Shown: one piece after another, positions 18,166 to 27,643 of the stretch
How the letters are laid out: every line of letters starts with the position of its first letter
How positions within the stretch are numbered: the stretch's first letter is position 1
Assembly (NCBI RefSeq): GCF_003602095.1
Contig: NZ_RAHH01000008.1
Location: forward strand, 153,930-217,929
DNA: 64,000 bases
Direction: 5' to 3'
DNA from: Rahnella woolbedingensis
Lineage (GTDB): Bacteria; Pseudomonadota; Gammaproteobacteria; Enterobacterales; Enterobacteriaceae
Program-made: the position numbers and the translations under genes
Notes under the pieces: model-generated
Databases searched by the model: none
Told to the model about the DNA's origin: nothing
What the model saw: only the letters and a program-made list of their open reading frames with translations

Positions 18166-18186
18166 GCTGGCGGGAATGCCGCCAGC
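18166..18186. terminator. Convergent hairpin between tehB and patD
   Basis: A perfect 8-bp stem, GCTGGCGG / CCGCCAGC, with a GAATG loop lies in the 56-bp space between two converging stop codons. There is no clear T-run on either side. Confidence 0.55.
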
Positions 18187-18211
18187 CCTGTAAAGCACCC
18201 AAAGCCGGATT

Positions 18212-19630
18212 CTAGTGTTTAATCATCACATGCCGGATAGCCGTGTAATCTTCCAGTCCGTACATCGACATGTCTTTGCCGTAGCCGGACTGTTTTTGTC
18301 CGCCGTGCGGCATTTCGCTGACCAGCATGAAGTGAGTATTCACCCAGGTGCAGCCGTATTGCAGGCGGGCAGTGAGGCGATGGGCGCGGCCGATATTTTG
18401 CGTCCAGACGGAAGATGCCAGCCCGTAGTTCGATTCGTTTACCCAGTCGAGAACCTGCTCTTCGGTGTCGAATTCGGTGATGCTGACCACCGGGCCGAAC
18501 ACTTCACGCTGCACGATTTCATCTTCCTGACGCGCACCCGCCAGCACGGTGGGCTGGAAATAGTAGCCTTCGCCGCGCACACGTTCACCGCCGGTGACGA
18601 CCTGAATGTGCGCCTGCTGTTTTGCGCGTTGCACGAAACCTTCCACCCGTTCTAAATGCGCTGCCGATACCAGCGGCCCCATTTCGCTGCTTTCGTCAGT
18701 GCCCAGTTTGATAGTAGAAGCCGCTTCGCCCAGCGCTTTGACCAGCCGCGCGTACACGCCTTTTTGCGCGTAGAGTCGACAGGCCGCGGTGCAGTCTTGT
18801 CCGGCATTGTAGAATCCGAATGTGCGCACGCCTTCCACCACCTGATCGATATCGGCGTCATCGAACACAATCACCGGCGCTTTGCCGCCGAGTTCCATGT
18901 GCGTGCGTTTGATACCGCTGGTGGCCTGCGCGACAATTTTCTCGCCGGTCGCAACGGAACCGGTCAGTGAAATCATCCGCACTTTATCGTGATGCGTCAG
19001 GGCGTTACCGACCGTCTGGCCATCGCCAAACAACACATTCAGCACGCCCGCCGGGAATAAGTCCTGTGCCAGTTCGCCGAGCTTCAGCGCGGTCAGCGGG
19101 GTGAGCTCCGAAGGTTTGATGACCACACAGTTTCCCGCAGCCAGCGCGGGGGCGATTTTCCATGCCGCCATCATCAGCGGATAGTTCCACGGCGCGATGG
19201 AGGCAATCACCCCCAGCGGGTCACGGCGGATCATGGAAGTATGTCCGGCCAGATACTCGCCGCTTGCCAGGCCGTTCAGACAACGACTGGCTCCGGCAAA
19301 GTAACGGAACACATCAGCCACCGCCGGGATTTCATCCCCCAGCGCCAGATGAAAGGGTTTGCCGCAGTTCAGCGATTCGAGCTTCGCGAGTGCTTCGGCA
19401 TTGGCTTCGATACGATCGGCCAGCGCCAGTAACAGTTCGGAACGGGTTTTCGGCGTGGTCTGCCCCCATTCGGTAAAAGCGCGATGTGCCAGAACGACGG
19501 CCTGATTTGTCTGTTGCTCGCTGGCCTGAGCCAGACGCACAATTTCCTGCCCGTTATGCGGGTTGTAAACCGGTAACGACGTCCCTTCTCCGGCAACCAG
19601 CTCACCATTAATCAGCATCTTCGTTTGCAT
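18212..19630 (-). CDS. patD: Gamma-aminobutyraldehyde dehydrogenase
   Basis: A 472-residue NAD-dependent aldehyde dehydrogenase, very close in sequence to E. coli PatD (YdcW). Catalytic Cys280 lies in [12 protein letters not shown] and the general-base Glu246 in [17 protein letters not shown]. It oxidises 4-aminobutanal, formed by transamination of putrescine, to GABA. It is the last gene after ydcSTUV on the minus strand, 13 bp after ydcV, as in E. coli. The start is the ATG at 19630 with AAGGAA upstream; the longer open frame runs into ydcV. Confidence 0.94.
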   Translation of the reverse strand: MQTKMLINGELVAGEGTSLPVYNPHNGQEIVRLAQASEQQTNQAVVLAHRAFTEWGQTTPKTRSELLLALADRIEANAEALAKLESLNCGKPFHLALGDEIPAVADVFRYFAGASRCLNGLASGEYLAGHTSMIRRDPLGVIASIAPWNYPLMMAAWKIAPALAAGNCVVIKPSELTPLTALKLGELAQDLFPAGVLNVLFGDGQTVGNALTHHDKVRMISLTGSVATGEKIVAQATSGIKRTHMELGGKAPVIVFDDADIDQVVEGVRTFGFYNAGQDCTAACRLYAQKGVYARLVKALGEAASTIKLGTDESSEMGPLVSAAHLERVEGFVQRAKQQAHIQVVTGGERVRGEGYYFQPTVLAGARQEDEIVQREVFGPVVSITEFDTEEQVLDWVNESNYGLASSVWTQNIGRAHRLTARLQYGCTWVNTHFMLVSEMPHGGQKQSGYGKDMSMYGLEDYTAIRHVMIKH

Positions 19631-19643
19631 TCTTTTTTCCTTA

Positions 19644-20450
19644 TTATTTGCCGTCACCGGCCACATCAGACCCGTTTCTTGTCAGATACCACGCACCCAG
19701 GATCGGGATCATGGTCAGAACCATCAGGCATAGCGCCACCACGTTGGTGACCGGTACCTCGCGCGGACGTCCCAGCTGATTGAGCAGCCAGATAGGCAAG
19801 GTGCGCTCATGTCCGGCGGTGAACGTGGTGACAATGATTTCGTCGAAAGACAGCGCAAACGCCAGCATTCCGCCTGCCAGCAACGCGGTGCTGAGGTTGG
19901 GTAAAATGATGTAGCGGAAGGTCTGCCAGCCGTCGGCACCTAAATCCATCGAGGCCTCAATCAGGCTGTGGGTGATACGCCGGAACCGCGCAATGACGTT
20001 GTTATAAACAATCACCATGCAGAACGTGGCGTGACCGATAACGATAGTCAGCATCCCCGGCTCGATTTGTGCAGCGTGAAATGCGTTGAGCAGCGCCAGC
20101 CCGGTGATGATCCCCGGCAGGGCAATCGGCAGCATAAACAGCAGGGTGATGCTGTTTTTGCCGTAGAAATCCCGCCGGTAGAGCGCCGCTGCCGCCAGCG
20201 TGCCCAGCACCATGGCAATTACCGTGGCGTAACAGGCGATTTGTACCGAGAGCCAGATGGCGTCGAGGATGTCATGCCGTCCGGCCGCCACCGCAAACCA
20301 GTGCAGCGTGAAGCCCTTTGGCGGAAAACTGAACGCCGCGTCTTCGGTGTTAAAGGCATAAACCGCGATGATGAACAGCGGAAAATGCAGGAACACCAGC
20401 CCGCCCCACGCGGACAGTTTGAGTAACCAGGGTGCGCGTCTAGAGTGCAT
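19644..20450 (-). CDS. ydcV: Spermidine/putrescine-type ABC permease YdcV
   Basis: A 268-residue PotC-family inner-membrane permease with about six helices. The EAA-type cytoplasmic loop is [30 protein letters not shown]. The N terminus [24 protein letters not shown] is almost the E. coli YdcV sequence. It pairs with YdcU to form the channel. It overlaps ydcU by 11 bp, a sign of translational coupling. Confidence 0.94.
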   Translation of the reverse strand: MHSRRAPWLLKLSAWGGLVFLHFPLFIIAVYAFNTEDAAFSFPPKGFTLHWFAVAAGRHDILDAIWLSVQIACYATVIAMVLGTLAAAALYRRDFYGKNSITLLFMLPIALPGIITGLALLNAFHAAQIEPGMLTIVIGHATFCMVIVYNNVIARFRRITHSLIEASMDLGADGWQTFRYIILPNLSTALLAGGMLAFALSFDEIIVTTFTAGHERTLPIWLLNQLGRPREVPVTNVVALCLMVLTMIPILGAWYLTRNGSDVAGDGK

Positions 20451-21384
20451 CGAAAGCTCCCAGTCGTTTAACCATCGTCAGATAAACAGCAATCAGCACA
20501 ATCGGTACCAGCGTGAACGCCGCTGCCATCGGCATGTTGCCAATCGACCCCTGCTGGGAATACACCATATTGCCGATGTAGTACCCCGGAGGCCCCACCA
20601 GCTGCGGGATGATGTAATCGCCGAGCGTCAGGGAGAAGGTGAAAACCGAGCCGGCGGCGATGCCCGGAACAGCCAGCGGGAAGATGACATAACGCAGCGT
20701 CTGCCAGGGTTTCGCGCCCAAATCTTCAGATGCCTGAAGCAGCGACGGCGGCAGACGTTCCAGCGCCGCCTGAACCGGCAGGATCATGAACGGCAGCCAG
20801 ATGTAAACGAACACCCAGAAGCGCCCGATCCCCGAGGTGGACAGCGTATTACCGCCGATGCCCGGCAGGCTGAGCATGGCGGTCAGCAGCGGTTCCAGCC
20901 CGAGATGCTCGAGAAACCATTGCAGCACGCCACCTTTGGAGAGCAGTAACGTCCACGCATAGGCTTTAACAATGTAACTCGCCCACATCGGCAACATGAT
21001 CGCGACATAGAAGAAGGCTTTTTTCTTGCCGGTGATGTAGCGCGCCATGTAATAAGCAATCGGAAACGCCAGCACCGCGCTGAAAAATGATACCAGCAGC
21101 GCCATGCTGACCGTGCGGATAATAATGTCGGCGTTTACCGGGTCGAACAGCGCGCGCAAATTCGCGGTGGTCAGCGTTGAAGACACCGTCATGGTGAAGT
21201 CATCGAAGGTATAAAAACCCTGCCACAACAGCGCAAACAACGAGCCTAAGTAAATAGCACCGAACCACAGCAGCGGCGGTACCAGCAGTAAAGCCAGATA
21301 AAAACCGGGGCGATGATGCAGGAAAGTGATCAGCGCCCGGCCACGTCGCGCCCGCTTCTCGTAAGGAGTCATGCTGATATCCAT
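20440..21384 (-). CDS. ydcU: Spermidine/putrescine-type ABC permease YdcU
   Basis: A 314-residue PotB-family permease with about six helices. The EAA loop is [30 protein letters not shown]. The conserved stretch [18 protein letters not shown] and the C terminus KRLGAFDAL match E. coli YdcU. It starts 3 bp after the ydcT stop. An in-frame ATG four codons later (MTPYEK) is an alternative start. Confidence 0.94.
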   Translation of the reverse strand: MDISMTPYEKRARRGRALITFLHHRPGFYLALLLVPPLLWFGAIYLGSLFALLWQGFYTFDDFTMTVSSTLTTANLRALFDPVNADIIIRTVSMALLVSFFSAVLAFPIAYYMARYITGKKKAFFYVAIMLPMWASYIVKAYAWTLLLSKGGVLQWFLEHLGLEPLLTAMLSLPGIGGNTLSTSGIGRFWVFVYIWLPFMILPVQAALERLPPSLLQASEDLGAKPWQTLRYVIFPLAVPGIAAGSVFTFSLTLGDYIIPQLVGPPGYYIGNMVYSQQGSIGNMPMAAAFTLVPIVLIAVYLTMVKRLGAFDAL

Positions 21385-21387
21385 CGT

Positions 21388-22410
21388 TTAACCCTCAAGC
21401 AGCGCCACCATGGCGTCCCGGTTCCAGCAGGCCACCACCGGCTGCCCGGTCTGGAAGTTCGTTTGCTGGCTGGCCGACAGATTATTCGGCTCACTGACAA
21501 ACAAGCGTTCGCCGCCATCCAGCGCCAGTTCATAGCGCGTCGCTGCCCCCTGAAAATGGATATCTTTCAGGATGGCGCTGACCTGCACGGTATTGCTGTC
21601 AGTTTGCGGTTGCGGCGTCAGGCGGATATGTTCCGGACGAATCGAGCGGCTGCCAGAAAGCCCGGTGAGCCTGAGGGAGAGGTCAGAATTAAGCACATTG
21701 GCGGTGCCGACAAACTGTGCGACAAACGCCGTGCGCGGATTGAGATACAGTTCGCGAGGTGAATCCACCTGCTCGATGCGCCCGTTGTTAAACACCGCCA
21801 CGCGGTCTGACATCGACAGCGCCTCGCTTTGATCATGGGTAACGAAAATGAAGGTAATACCCAGCTCGCGTTGCAGCTTTTTCAGTTCGCCCTGCATCTG
21901 CTCCCTCAGTTTGAGATCAAGCGCGCCGAGCGGTTCATCGAGCAGCAACACGCTGGGCTGATTGACCAGCGCCCGCGCCAGAGCCACGCGCTGCCGCTGC
22001 CCCCCGGACAGAAACGCCGGTTTACGCGCGGCCGTAAAACCGAGCGCCACCCGCTCGAGGGCTTCCATCGCACGGATATTGCGCTCTTTTTTGCCCACGC
22101 CTTTCACCATCAGGCCGTACGCGACGTTATCCAGCACGGTCATGTGCGGAAACAGCGCGTAATCCTGAAAGACCGTGTTTACATCCCGCTCATACGGCGC
22201 GAGTTTGGACGCCTCTTTGCCGTGAATGCGGATAGAACCGGCAGACAGGGTTTCAAACCCGGCAATCAGGCGCAGGCAGGTGGTCTTGCCCGACCCCGAA
22301 GGCCCGAGCATCGAAAAGAATTCGCCGTCCTGAATATCGATCGAGACATTATCGACAGCTTTGGTTTCCCCGAATATTCGGGAAACATTGATAAATTGTA
22401 CGGCCGGCAT
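21388..22410 (-). CDS. ydcT: Spermidine/putrescine-type ABC ATPase YdcT
   Basis: A 340-residue PotA-type ATPase. Walker A is GPSGSGKTT, the signature LSGGQRQRVALARAL, Walker B VLLLDEPLGALD, and the switch His is in VTHDQSEALSMSD. A C-terminal TOBE-like domain begins near residue 260 (IRPEHIRLTP). The ATG at 22410 is used because GGGAG lies 7 nt upstream and the family starts there; the frame is open 7 codons further. Between ydcS and this gene is a 110-bp ERIC-type repeat. Confidence 0.94.
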   Translation of the reverse strand: MPAVQFINVSRIFGETKAVDNVSIDIQDGEFFSMLGPSGSGKTTCLRLIAGFETLSAGSIRIHGKEASKLAPYERDVNTVFQDYALFPHMTVLDNVAYGLMVKGVGKKERNIRAMEALERVALGFTAARKPAFLSGGQRQRVALARALVNQPSVLLLDEPLGALDLKLREQMQGELKKLQRELGITFIFVTHDQSEALSMSDRVAVFNNGRIEQVDSPRELYLNPRTAFVAQFVGTANVLNSDLSLRLTGLSGSRSIRPEHIRLTPQPQTDSNTVQVSAILKDIHFQGAATRYELALDGGERLFVSEPNNLSASQQTNFQTGQPVVACWNRDAMVALLEG

Positions 22411-22457
22411 AATTAGCTCCCGGAGTTTCATTTTTGAAACAAACCAATTCCAATGGA

Positions 22458-22567
22458 ATACGCAAAATCATTTGTGTTGTATCAAGGCGGCAACTGAGTG
22501 AATCCCGGGAGCTTACTGAAGTAAGTGACCGGGGTTCACGAACGCAGCGCAAAGGATGCCGCGTATT
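22458..22567. repeat. ERIC-type intergenic repeat between ydcS and ydcT
   Basis: About 110 bp bounded by AATACGC (22458) and GCGTATT (22567). The core reads GTGAATCCCGGGAGCTTACT and then AAGTAAGTGACCGGGGTTCA (about 22499-22538), close to the two arms on which ERIC-PCR primers are based. ERIC elements are 126-bp imperfect palindromes dispersed in enterobacteria. This copy lies inside an operon and its end overlaps the ydcS stop codon (22566-22568), so it will be transcribed as a large hairpin between the binding-protein and ATPase cistrons. Confidence 0.88.
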
Positions 22568-23723
22568 AACGACCGCCCATGATGGCGATGTAATCCTGCG
22601 TCCACTTACTGTATGGGACGAACTTGCCGCCTTCCGATTGCGGCGTCTTCCAGAATGAAATCGACGCGAATTTATCGAAACCGTTGGTCTGACAGCCTTC
22701 TGCGCCTAACAACGGGCTGGCCTTACAGCCTGCGGGAACGGCCGGAACGGAACCAAACCAGGCCGCGACGTCGCCCTGCACTTTCGGCTCAAGCGACCAG
22801 TTCATCCACTGATAAGCGCAGTTCGGATGCTCCGAATCTGCCGCTAACATGGTGGTATCTGCCCAGCCGGTGACGCCTTCTTTCGGGAACACGGTGGCAA
22901 TCGGCTGTTTCTCACCTTTCAGGGAGTTGGCCTGATACGGCCAGGAAGAGCTGGCGACCACACCTTCATTTTTGAAATCGCTCATCTGTACCGACGCATC
23001 GTGCCAGTAACGGTGGATCAGCGGATGTTGCGTGCGCAGCAGTTTCAGCACGGCCTGATACTGGGTTTCGTTGAGCTGATACGGGTCTTCGATTTTGAGA
23101 TCCGGCTGGGTACTTTTCAGGTACAGCGCAGCGTCGGCGATGGCAATCGGACCGTCATACGCCTGAACGCGCCCCTGATTCGGTTTGCCATCCGGCAGGT
23201 TTTGCGGCACAAAAATCACCGCCCAGCTGTCCGGTGGCGTCGGGAAGGTTTTAGTGTTGTACATCAGCAGGTTCGGCCCCCACTGATAAGGTGTGCCGTA
23301 GACTTTACCGCCGACGTTAAACCATGCGCCTTTGGTCAGACGCGGATCGACATTTTTCCAGTTAGGGATCAGCGCAGGATTGATCGGCTGAACGCGCTTT
23401 CCGTAAATCAGACGCAGTGACGCATCGCCGGACGCCGTCACCAGGTCATAGCCGCCTTTCGCCATCAGGCTGACCATTTCATCGGACGTCGCCGCAGTTT
23501 TCACATTCACCTTGCAGCTGGTTTGCTTTTCGAACTGCGTTACCCAGTCGTAATTTTTGTCGCTTTCGCCGCGCTCGATATATCCCGGCCACGCGACAAT
23601 ATTTAACTGACCTTCGCCTTTGCCAATACTGGTGGGTGCGTCTGCGGCCAGTGCGCTATTTAAAATACTCAGCAGGCCCAAACAAATAGCAGATAAAGCA
23701 TAGCTACCTTTAATTTTGTTCAT
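22566..23723 (-). CDS. ydcS: ABC transporter substrate-binding protein YdcS
   Basis: A 385-residue PotD/PotF-class periplasmic binding protein. A signal peptide ends near NSALAADAP. The mature part is highly similar to E. coli YdcS (IVAWPGYIERGESDKNYDW, TASGDASLRLIYGKRVQPIN, ending TQDYIAIMGGR). It is thought to bind putrescine or a related amine and deliver it to YdcUVT. It lies 35 bp after the second aldehyde dehydrogenase gene. The stop codon is inside an ERIC-type repeat, which may protect the upstream mRNA and make binding protein more abundant than permease. Confidence 0.94.
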   Translation of the reverse strand: MNKIKGSYALSAICLGLLSILNSALAADAPTSIGKGEGQLNIVAWPGYIERGESDKNYDWVTQFEKQTSCKVNVKTAATSDEMVSLMAKGGYDLVTASGDASLRLIYGKRVQPINPALIPNWKNVDPRLTKGAWFNVGGKVYGTPYQWGPNLLMYNTKTFPTPPDSWAVIFVPQNLPDGKPNQGRVQAYDGPIAIADAALYLKSTQPDLKIEDPYQLNETQYQAVLKLLRTQHPLIHRYWHDASVQMSDFKNEGVVASSSWPYQANSLKGEKQPIATVFPKEGVTGWADTTMLAADSEHPNCAYQWMNWSLEPKVQGDVAAWFGSVPAVPAGCKASPLLGAEGCQTNGFDKFASISFWKTPQSEGGKFVPYSKWTQDYIAIMGGR

Positions 23724-23758
23724 CGCTTACTCCTGTCCTGTCGTCGTAGATGTTGTTT

Positions 23759-25222
23759 TTAGAATTGAGGTTTGAACTTCGCCATGATGTGTCTGACTAC
23801 GCTGTAGTCCTGTAAGGAATAACTGGAAAGATCGTTGCCATAGCCCGAGCGCTTGAGTCCGCCGTGCGGCATTTCACTGACCAGTGAAAAGTGGGTGTTA
23901 ATCCACGTGGTGCCATATTGCAGATGCGAGGAAATCTGCATGGCGAGGTCGATATTTTGTGTCCAGACGGAGGAGGCCAGCCCGTATTCGGATTCGTTCG
24001 CCCAGTTGACGACCTGCTCAAGGGTGTCAAAACGCGTGACGCTGACCACCGGCCCGAACACTTCGCGCTGGACGATTTCATCACTTTGCAGACACCCCGC
24101 CAGCAGCGTCGGCTGATAATAAAAGCCGGAGCCGGAATGCGACGCCGCACCGGTAATGCGCTCGATATGTGGCTGGCTCAGCGCCCGCTCGACAAAACTG
24201 GAGACGCGGTCGCGCTGACGACTGCTGATCAGCGGCCCCATGAAGTTTTCACTGTCGTTCTTTTTGGCGAATGGCAGCTGCGCAACGGCTTCGCCCAGCT
24301 TTTCCACCAGTCGCTCATAAATGCCGGCCTGTGCATAGACGCGGCAGGCGGAGGTGCAATCCTGCCCGGCGTTGTAATAACCCCAGGTGCTGACCGCGTG
24401 GACCACATCGTCAATATCCGCATCATTGCAGACAATCACCGGCGCTTTGCCGCCCAGCTCAAGATGGGTACGTTTCACGGTTTTCACAGCGGCCTGCAAA
24501 ATCCGCTGACCGGTGACAATATCGCCGGTCAGGGAAATCAGGCGCACGTGGGAATGGCTGACCAGCGCATTACCCACGCCTTCGCCGCTGCCGGTGACCA
24601 CATTCAGTACGCCCGGCGGCAGGATGTCCTGCAAGGCAGGCAGTAAAGCAAGAATGGTCAGGGGAGTATGTTCGGAAGGCTTGAAAACGACGGTGTTTCC
24701 GGCGGCCAGCGCCGGTGCGATTTTCCAGGCCGACATCATCAGCGGATAATTCCACGGCGCTATCGAGGCGACGACCCCAAGCGGATCGCGGCGCACCATC
24801 GAGGTATGTCCGGGCAGATATTCTCCGGAAAGTTGCCCCTGCTGACAGCGGATGGCACCGGCAAAAAAGCGAAAGACATCCACGGCGGCAGGCAGGTCGT
24901 CATTCAGCGCCTGATGCAGCGGTTTGCCGCAGTTTAAGGCTTCGAGACGCGCCAGCTGCGGCGCCTGCTTTTCAATGACGTCAGCGATACGTAACAGGAC
25001 AGTTGCGCGTTCTGCGGGGGTGGTGCGTGACCAGCGGGTAAAAGCCTGACTGGCAGCGTTAACGGCCAGATCGACCTGTGCCAGAGACGTTTCAGCCACT
25101 TCTGCAATCACATCGCCGGTGGCGGGATTAAAAATACTCTGCGTTGCGCCATCGCCTTGCAGAAGGTCGCCATTGATCGCGTGTTTATCAGAGAAACTGG
25201 CAACAAATTCTGCATCCGACAT
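23759..25222 (-). CDS. Second PatD-like aldehyde dehydrogenase
   Basis: A 487-residue NAD-dependent aldehyde dehydrogenase, clearly paralogous to patD at the other end of the operon. Shared stretches include [37 protein letters not shown] (catalytic Cys289) and [16 protein letters not shown]. Glu255 is the general base. Its N terminus is about 13 residues longer. It is the first gene of the ydc operon here and is not known in the E. coli operon. A related amino-aldehyde, such as 3-aminopropanal, 5-aminopentanal or glutamyl-aminobutanal, is a reasonable guess. Confidence 0.88.
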   Translation of the reverse strand: MSDAEFVASFSDKHAINGDLLQGDGATQSIFNPATGDVIAEVAETSLAQVDLAVNAASQAFTRWSRTTPAERATVLLRIADVIEKQAPQLARLEALNCGKPLHQALNDDLPAAVDVFRFFAGAIRCQQGQLSGEYLPGHTSMVRRDPLGVVASIAPWNYPLMMSAWKIAPALAAGNTVVFKPSEHTPLTILALLPALQDILPPGVLNVVTGSGEGVGNALVSHSHVRLISLTGDIVTGQRILQAAVKTVKRTHLELGGKAPVIVCNDADIDDVVHAVSTWGYYNAGQDCTSACRVYAQAGIYERLVEKLGEAVAQLPFAKKNDSENFMGPLISSRQRDRVSSFVERALSQPHIERITGAASHSGSGFYYQPTLLAGCLQSDEIVQREVFGPVVSVTRFDTLEQVVNWANESEYGLASSVWTQNIDLAMQISSHLQYGTTWINTHFSLVSEMPHGGLKRSGYGNDLSSYSLQDYSVVRHIMAKFKPQF

Positions 25223-25280
25223 CGTATCGCCCCTCAGAGAAGACAGTCATCTTGAGTTGGTTATCATGAAATGACAAAAA

Positions 25281-25298
25281 TGTTATTAGCTAGTAACA
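25281..25298. promoter_or_regulatory. Near-palindrome upstream of the aldehyde dehydrogenase/ydc operon
   Basis: TGTTATTAGCTAGTAACA has matching arms and centre (TGTTA-TAGCTA-TAACA) with one mismatched pair. It lies about 60 bp upstream of the first operon gene, within the 163-bp space after the LysR gene, and is a candidate binding site for that regulator. Confidence 0.5.
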
Positions 25299-25385
25299 AA
25301 ACTGCTAATTCACATTAGGTAATTTCTCTGAGGGCAACAAATAGCAATTACTGAAGGCTGCGTTCGGAAAAAACGAATGCTCCGG

Positions 25386-26294
25386 TTAGGACGGCTTTCT
25401 CTTGGCGCTGTTTTCACGGGCGATGGTCAGAAACGGTGTCACCAGTTCAGGCCGGGCGCTGCCCCGTCGCCAGGCCAGTCCGATATCCAGCGGCTCGATA
25501 GAATCCTCGAGTTTGCTGGCTTCGATCATGTTGCCTTCCAGCGACCAGGCGCGGTAGGCCATATCCGGTTGTACGGAAACGCCCAGCCCGGCGGCCACCA
25601 GGCTGCGCACCGCCTCCGTTGACGCGGTTTTCATGGCAATATTGGGCTTGAGTCCGGCACGCGCCCACAGCCGCTGCGCATGTTTTTCCATCTCATCCAC
25701 GTTGAGCTGAATCAGCGGCTCATTAGCGATATCAGCCAGAGAGATGCTTTCGCGCTCCAGCAAAGGATGTAACGGCGGTAGCCATAACCGGTACGATGAG
25801 TGGGTCAGAACCTCAGTTTGCAGCGCATCGCGATCTTCCAGATTTGAGAGGATCAGCACACCGATGTCGATTTCACCACTCACCAGCAGATGCTCGATGT
25901 ACTGGCGTTCATCCTCCACCACTTTCACTTCGACATTCGGGTAATAGGCGTTGAATTGCTTGAGTAAATCCACCAGAAAATACCCTGCAACCAGACTGGT
26001 CACGCCCAGGGTCAGCTGCCCGGTAACATTTTCGGTGCCCATTTGCAGACTGCGCTTGGCGTTATCGACGGTAGCGAGAATAAGGTAAGACTGGCGTAAA
26101 AACTGGTGCCCCTGATGCGTCAGCGTCATGCCTTTCGCATGGCGGTCAAACAGGCGCGCCTCGGTTTCCGTCTCAAGCTGTTGAATTGCTTGTGTAAGTG
26201 AGGACTGCGATACAAAAGAGGCCTGTGCGGCAGCGGATATCGATCCGGTCTCGGCGACGGCAATAAAATGGCGGATCTGGCGCAGTGTCAGCAT
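25386..26294 (-). CDS. LysR-family transcriptional regulator
   Basis: A 302-residue LysR regulator. The winged helix-turn-helix is at residues 3-62 (LRQIRHFIAVAETGSISAAAQASFVSQ start) and a type 2 periplasmic-binding effector domain follows from about residue 90. It lies directly upstream of, and on the same strand as, the aldehyde dehydrogenase/ydc operon, so it probably controls amine uptake and oxidation. Effector unknown. Confidence 0.88.
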   Translation of the reverse strand: MLTLRQIRHFIAVAETGSISAAAQASFVSQSSLTQAIQQLETETEARLFDRHAKGMTLTHQGHQFLRQSYLILATVDNAKRSLQMGTENVTGQLTLGVTSLVAGYFLVDLLKQFNAYYPNVEVKVVEDERQYIEHLLVSGEIDIGVLILSNLEDRDALQTEVLTHSSYRLWLPPLHPLLERESISLADIANEPLIQLNVDEMEKHAQRLWARAGLKPNIAMKTASTEAVRSLVAAGLGVSVQPDMAYRAWSLEGNMIEASKLEDSIEPLDIGLAWRRGSARPELVTPFLTIARENSAKRKPS

Positions 26295-26545
26295 AACGGC
26301 TCTCTCATCGCATTAAAAAACCGAATTCTGAGCATCAGCATTCGGTTTTAGGGAATGATCAAGTAATGACTGAGGGGGGATTTTTGTCAAACCGGTGCAT
26401 GGGTTTTTGCGAGGCGTGCAGGAGAATGGGAACGCAAGGCTCGAAGGTTCAATCAAAATCACTATATTGTGGAGTCAGATTTCGAAGGCAGCGCAGAGCG
26501 TGAAAATACCCGCTGGCTTGCGGTAATGGATGAAACTATACTCGT

Positions 26546-26564
26546 TGTAAGACTTATTCTTACA
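26546..26564. promoter_or_regulatory. Inverted repeat before parD, candidate autoregulatory operator
   Basis: TGTAAG and CTTACA arms flank a 7-bp spacer, ending 10 bp before the parD start and just after a TATACT that could serve as a -10 box (26537-26542). ParD antitoxins usually repress their own promoter through such sites. Confidence 0.6.
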
Positions 26565-26574
26565 TGAGGTAATG

Positions 26575-26859
26575 ATGGCCAGAACAATGACAGTTGATTT
26601 GGGTGATGAACTTCGCGAGTTCATTGATTCTCTGGTGAAATCTGGAGATTACAGAACGCAGAGTGAAGTATTGCGCGATGCGTTGCGATTGCTGCGTGAA
26701 AAACAGGCTGAATCTCACTTACAAACACTACGTGAGCTTTTAGCTGAAGGTGTCAGCAGCGGAACGCCACAAGAATGGGATAGGGATTCATTCCTGCAAC
26801 GAGTGAAAGGAAAAGCAGATCAAAAGGAAAGAGATCAGTTTAACGCCCAGAGCGACTGA
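26575..26859 (+). CDS. parD: ParD-type antitoxin (ribbon-helix-helix)
   Basis: A 94-residue CopG/Arc/MetJ-type antitoxin. The DNA-binding ribbon is MARTMTVDLGDELREFIDSL, then SGDYRTQSEVLRDALRLLRE (helices), followed by a charged C-terminal toxin-binding tail. The second ATG (26575) is used because GAGG at 26566-26569 is 5 nt before it. The cognate parE that follows is broken, so this antitoxin is probably an orphan. Confidence 0.88.
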   Translation: MARTMTVDLGDELREFIDSLVKSGDYRTQSEVLRDALRLLREKQAESHLQTLRELLAEGVSSGTPQEWDRDSFLQRVKGKADQKERDQFNAQSD

Positions 26860-27120
26860 AGACTTAGAGAGCATCTGGTTGTATAGCCAGGAACAGTTTG
26901 GCCTTCAAAAGGCCGACGAATATATCGGACGCATTTCTGATATTTTTGATTTGTGGCCACCTATGAAGTAGGTACCAAAAGGCCGGAATTGGGAGACGAT
27001 ATGTATTCACATCCGGTTGAAAAACATGTCGTTTTCTTTCTCGCCCTAGAGTTGGCGATCATTGTGATCCGTGTGCTTAATCAGTCACAGGATGTGCCCC
27101 GGTGTCTGGTCTGGCAATAA
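26834..27120 (+). pseudogene. parE: parE toxin pseudogene (frameshift, no start codon)
   Basis: Overlapping the parD end, one frame encodes ISLTPRATEDLESIWLYS and on to DIFDLWPPMK before a TAG at about 26967. After a single missing base near 26954 (GATTTG-TGGCC), the next frame continues ATYEVGTKRPELGDDMYSHP, then VEKHVVFFLALELAIIVIRV and NQSQDVPRCLVWQ to the TAA at 27118-27120. Together they rebuild a normal ParE gyrase-poison fold of about 95 residues. In addition, no ATG, GTG or TTG precedes the homologous start in that frame. The toxin should be inactive. Confidence 0.87.
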
Positions 27121-27159
27121 TTTCATTGAGTCACATGATCCCTGAATGTATTCAGGCAC

Positions 27160-27191
27160 AAAAAACCACGCAAACATCACGTGGCTTTTTC
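27160..27191. terminator. Terminator at the end of osmC / parE remnant
   Basis: The CCACG / CGTGG stem (27166-27170 and 27180-27184) has A-rich sequence on its left and TTTTT on its right, so it can act in both directions. It lies 24 bp beyond the osmC stop on the minus strand. A second small hairpin, CCTGAAT/ATTCAGG, lies at 27141-27156. Confidence 0.75.
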
Positions 27192-27214
27192 GGTTTCAGC
27201 ACTTCAGTTAATCA

Positions 27215-27643
27215 TCAATTCAGCTGATACGTCAGCGTGATTTCCGCTTTCAGTACCTGAGATACCGGGCAACCGGCTTTGGCTTTTTTGATAATTTCGT
27301 CGAATTTATCTTTATCGATCCCCGGCAGTTTCACTTTGCTGTCGAGCGCGATTTTGGTGATCGCAAAACCGCCATCCACTTTATCCAGTGAAACGTCTGC
27401 GACGGTATCGATACTTTCAGGGGTGTGACCAGCTTCGCCCAGCATCAGCGAAAGTGCCATCGAGAAGCAAGCAGAGTGCGCTGCCGCTATTAATTCTTCC
27501 GGGTTCGTTCCGGGTTTTCCTTCAAAGCGGGTATTAAAACCATAAGGCTGTTCCTTCAGCGCACCGCTCTCAGAAGAGATGTAACCTTTACCGTGTTTAA
27601 TGTCGCCTTCCCAATGCGCCTGCCCTTTCTTATGAATGGTCAT
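27215..27643 (-). CDS. osmC: OsmC peroxiredoxin (osmotically inducible)
   Basis: A 142-residue OsmC-family thiol peroxidase that reduces organic hydroperoxides in the cytoplasm. The reactive Cys59 (AAHSACFSMAL) and resolving Cys125 (AGCPVSQVL) have the same numbering as E. coli OsmC. A GAGG-containing ribosome site precedes the ATG. It is monocistronic, with a terminator downstream. Confidence 0.94.
   Translation of the reverse strand: MTIHKKGQAHWEGDIKHGKGYISSESGALKEQPYGFNTRFEGKPGTNPEELIAAAHSACFSMALSLMLGEAGHTPESIDTVADVSLDKVDGGFAITKIALDSKVKLPGIDKDKFDEIIKKAKAGCPVSQVLKAEITLTYQLN

Noticed and set aside
26834..27120. A functional ParE made by ribosomal frameshifting
   Set aside because: No slippery heptamer is present at the lesion (GATTTGTGGCC) and there is no usable start codon, so loss of function is simpler.
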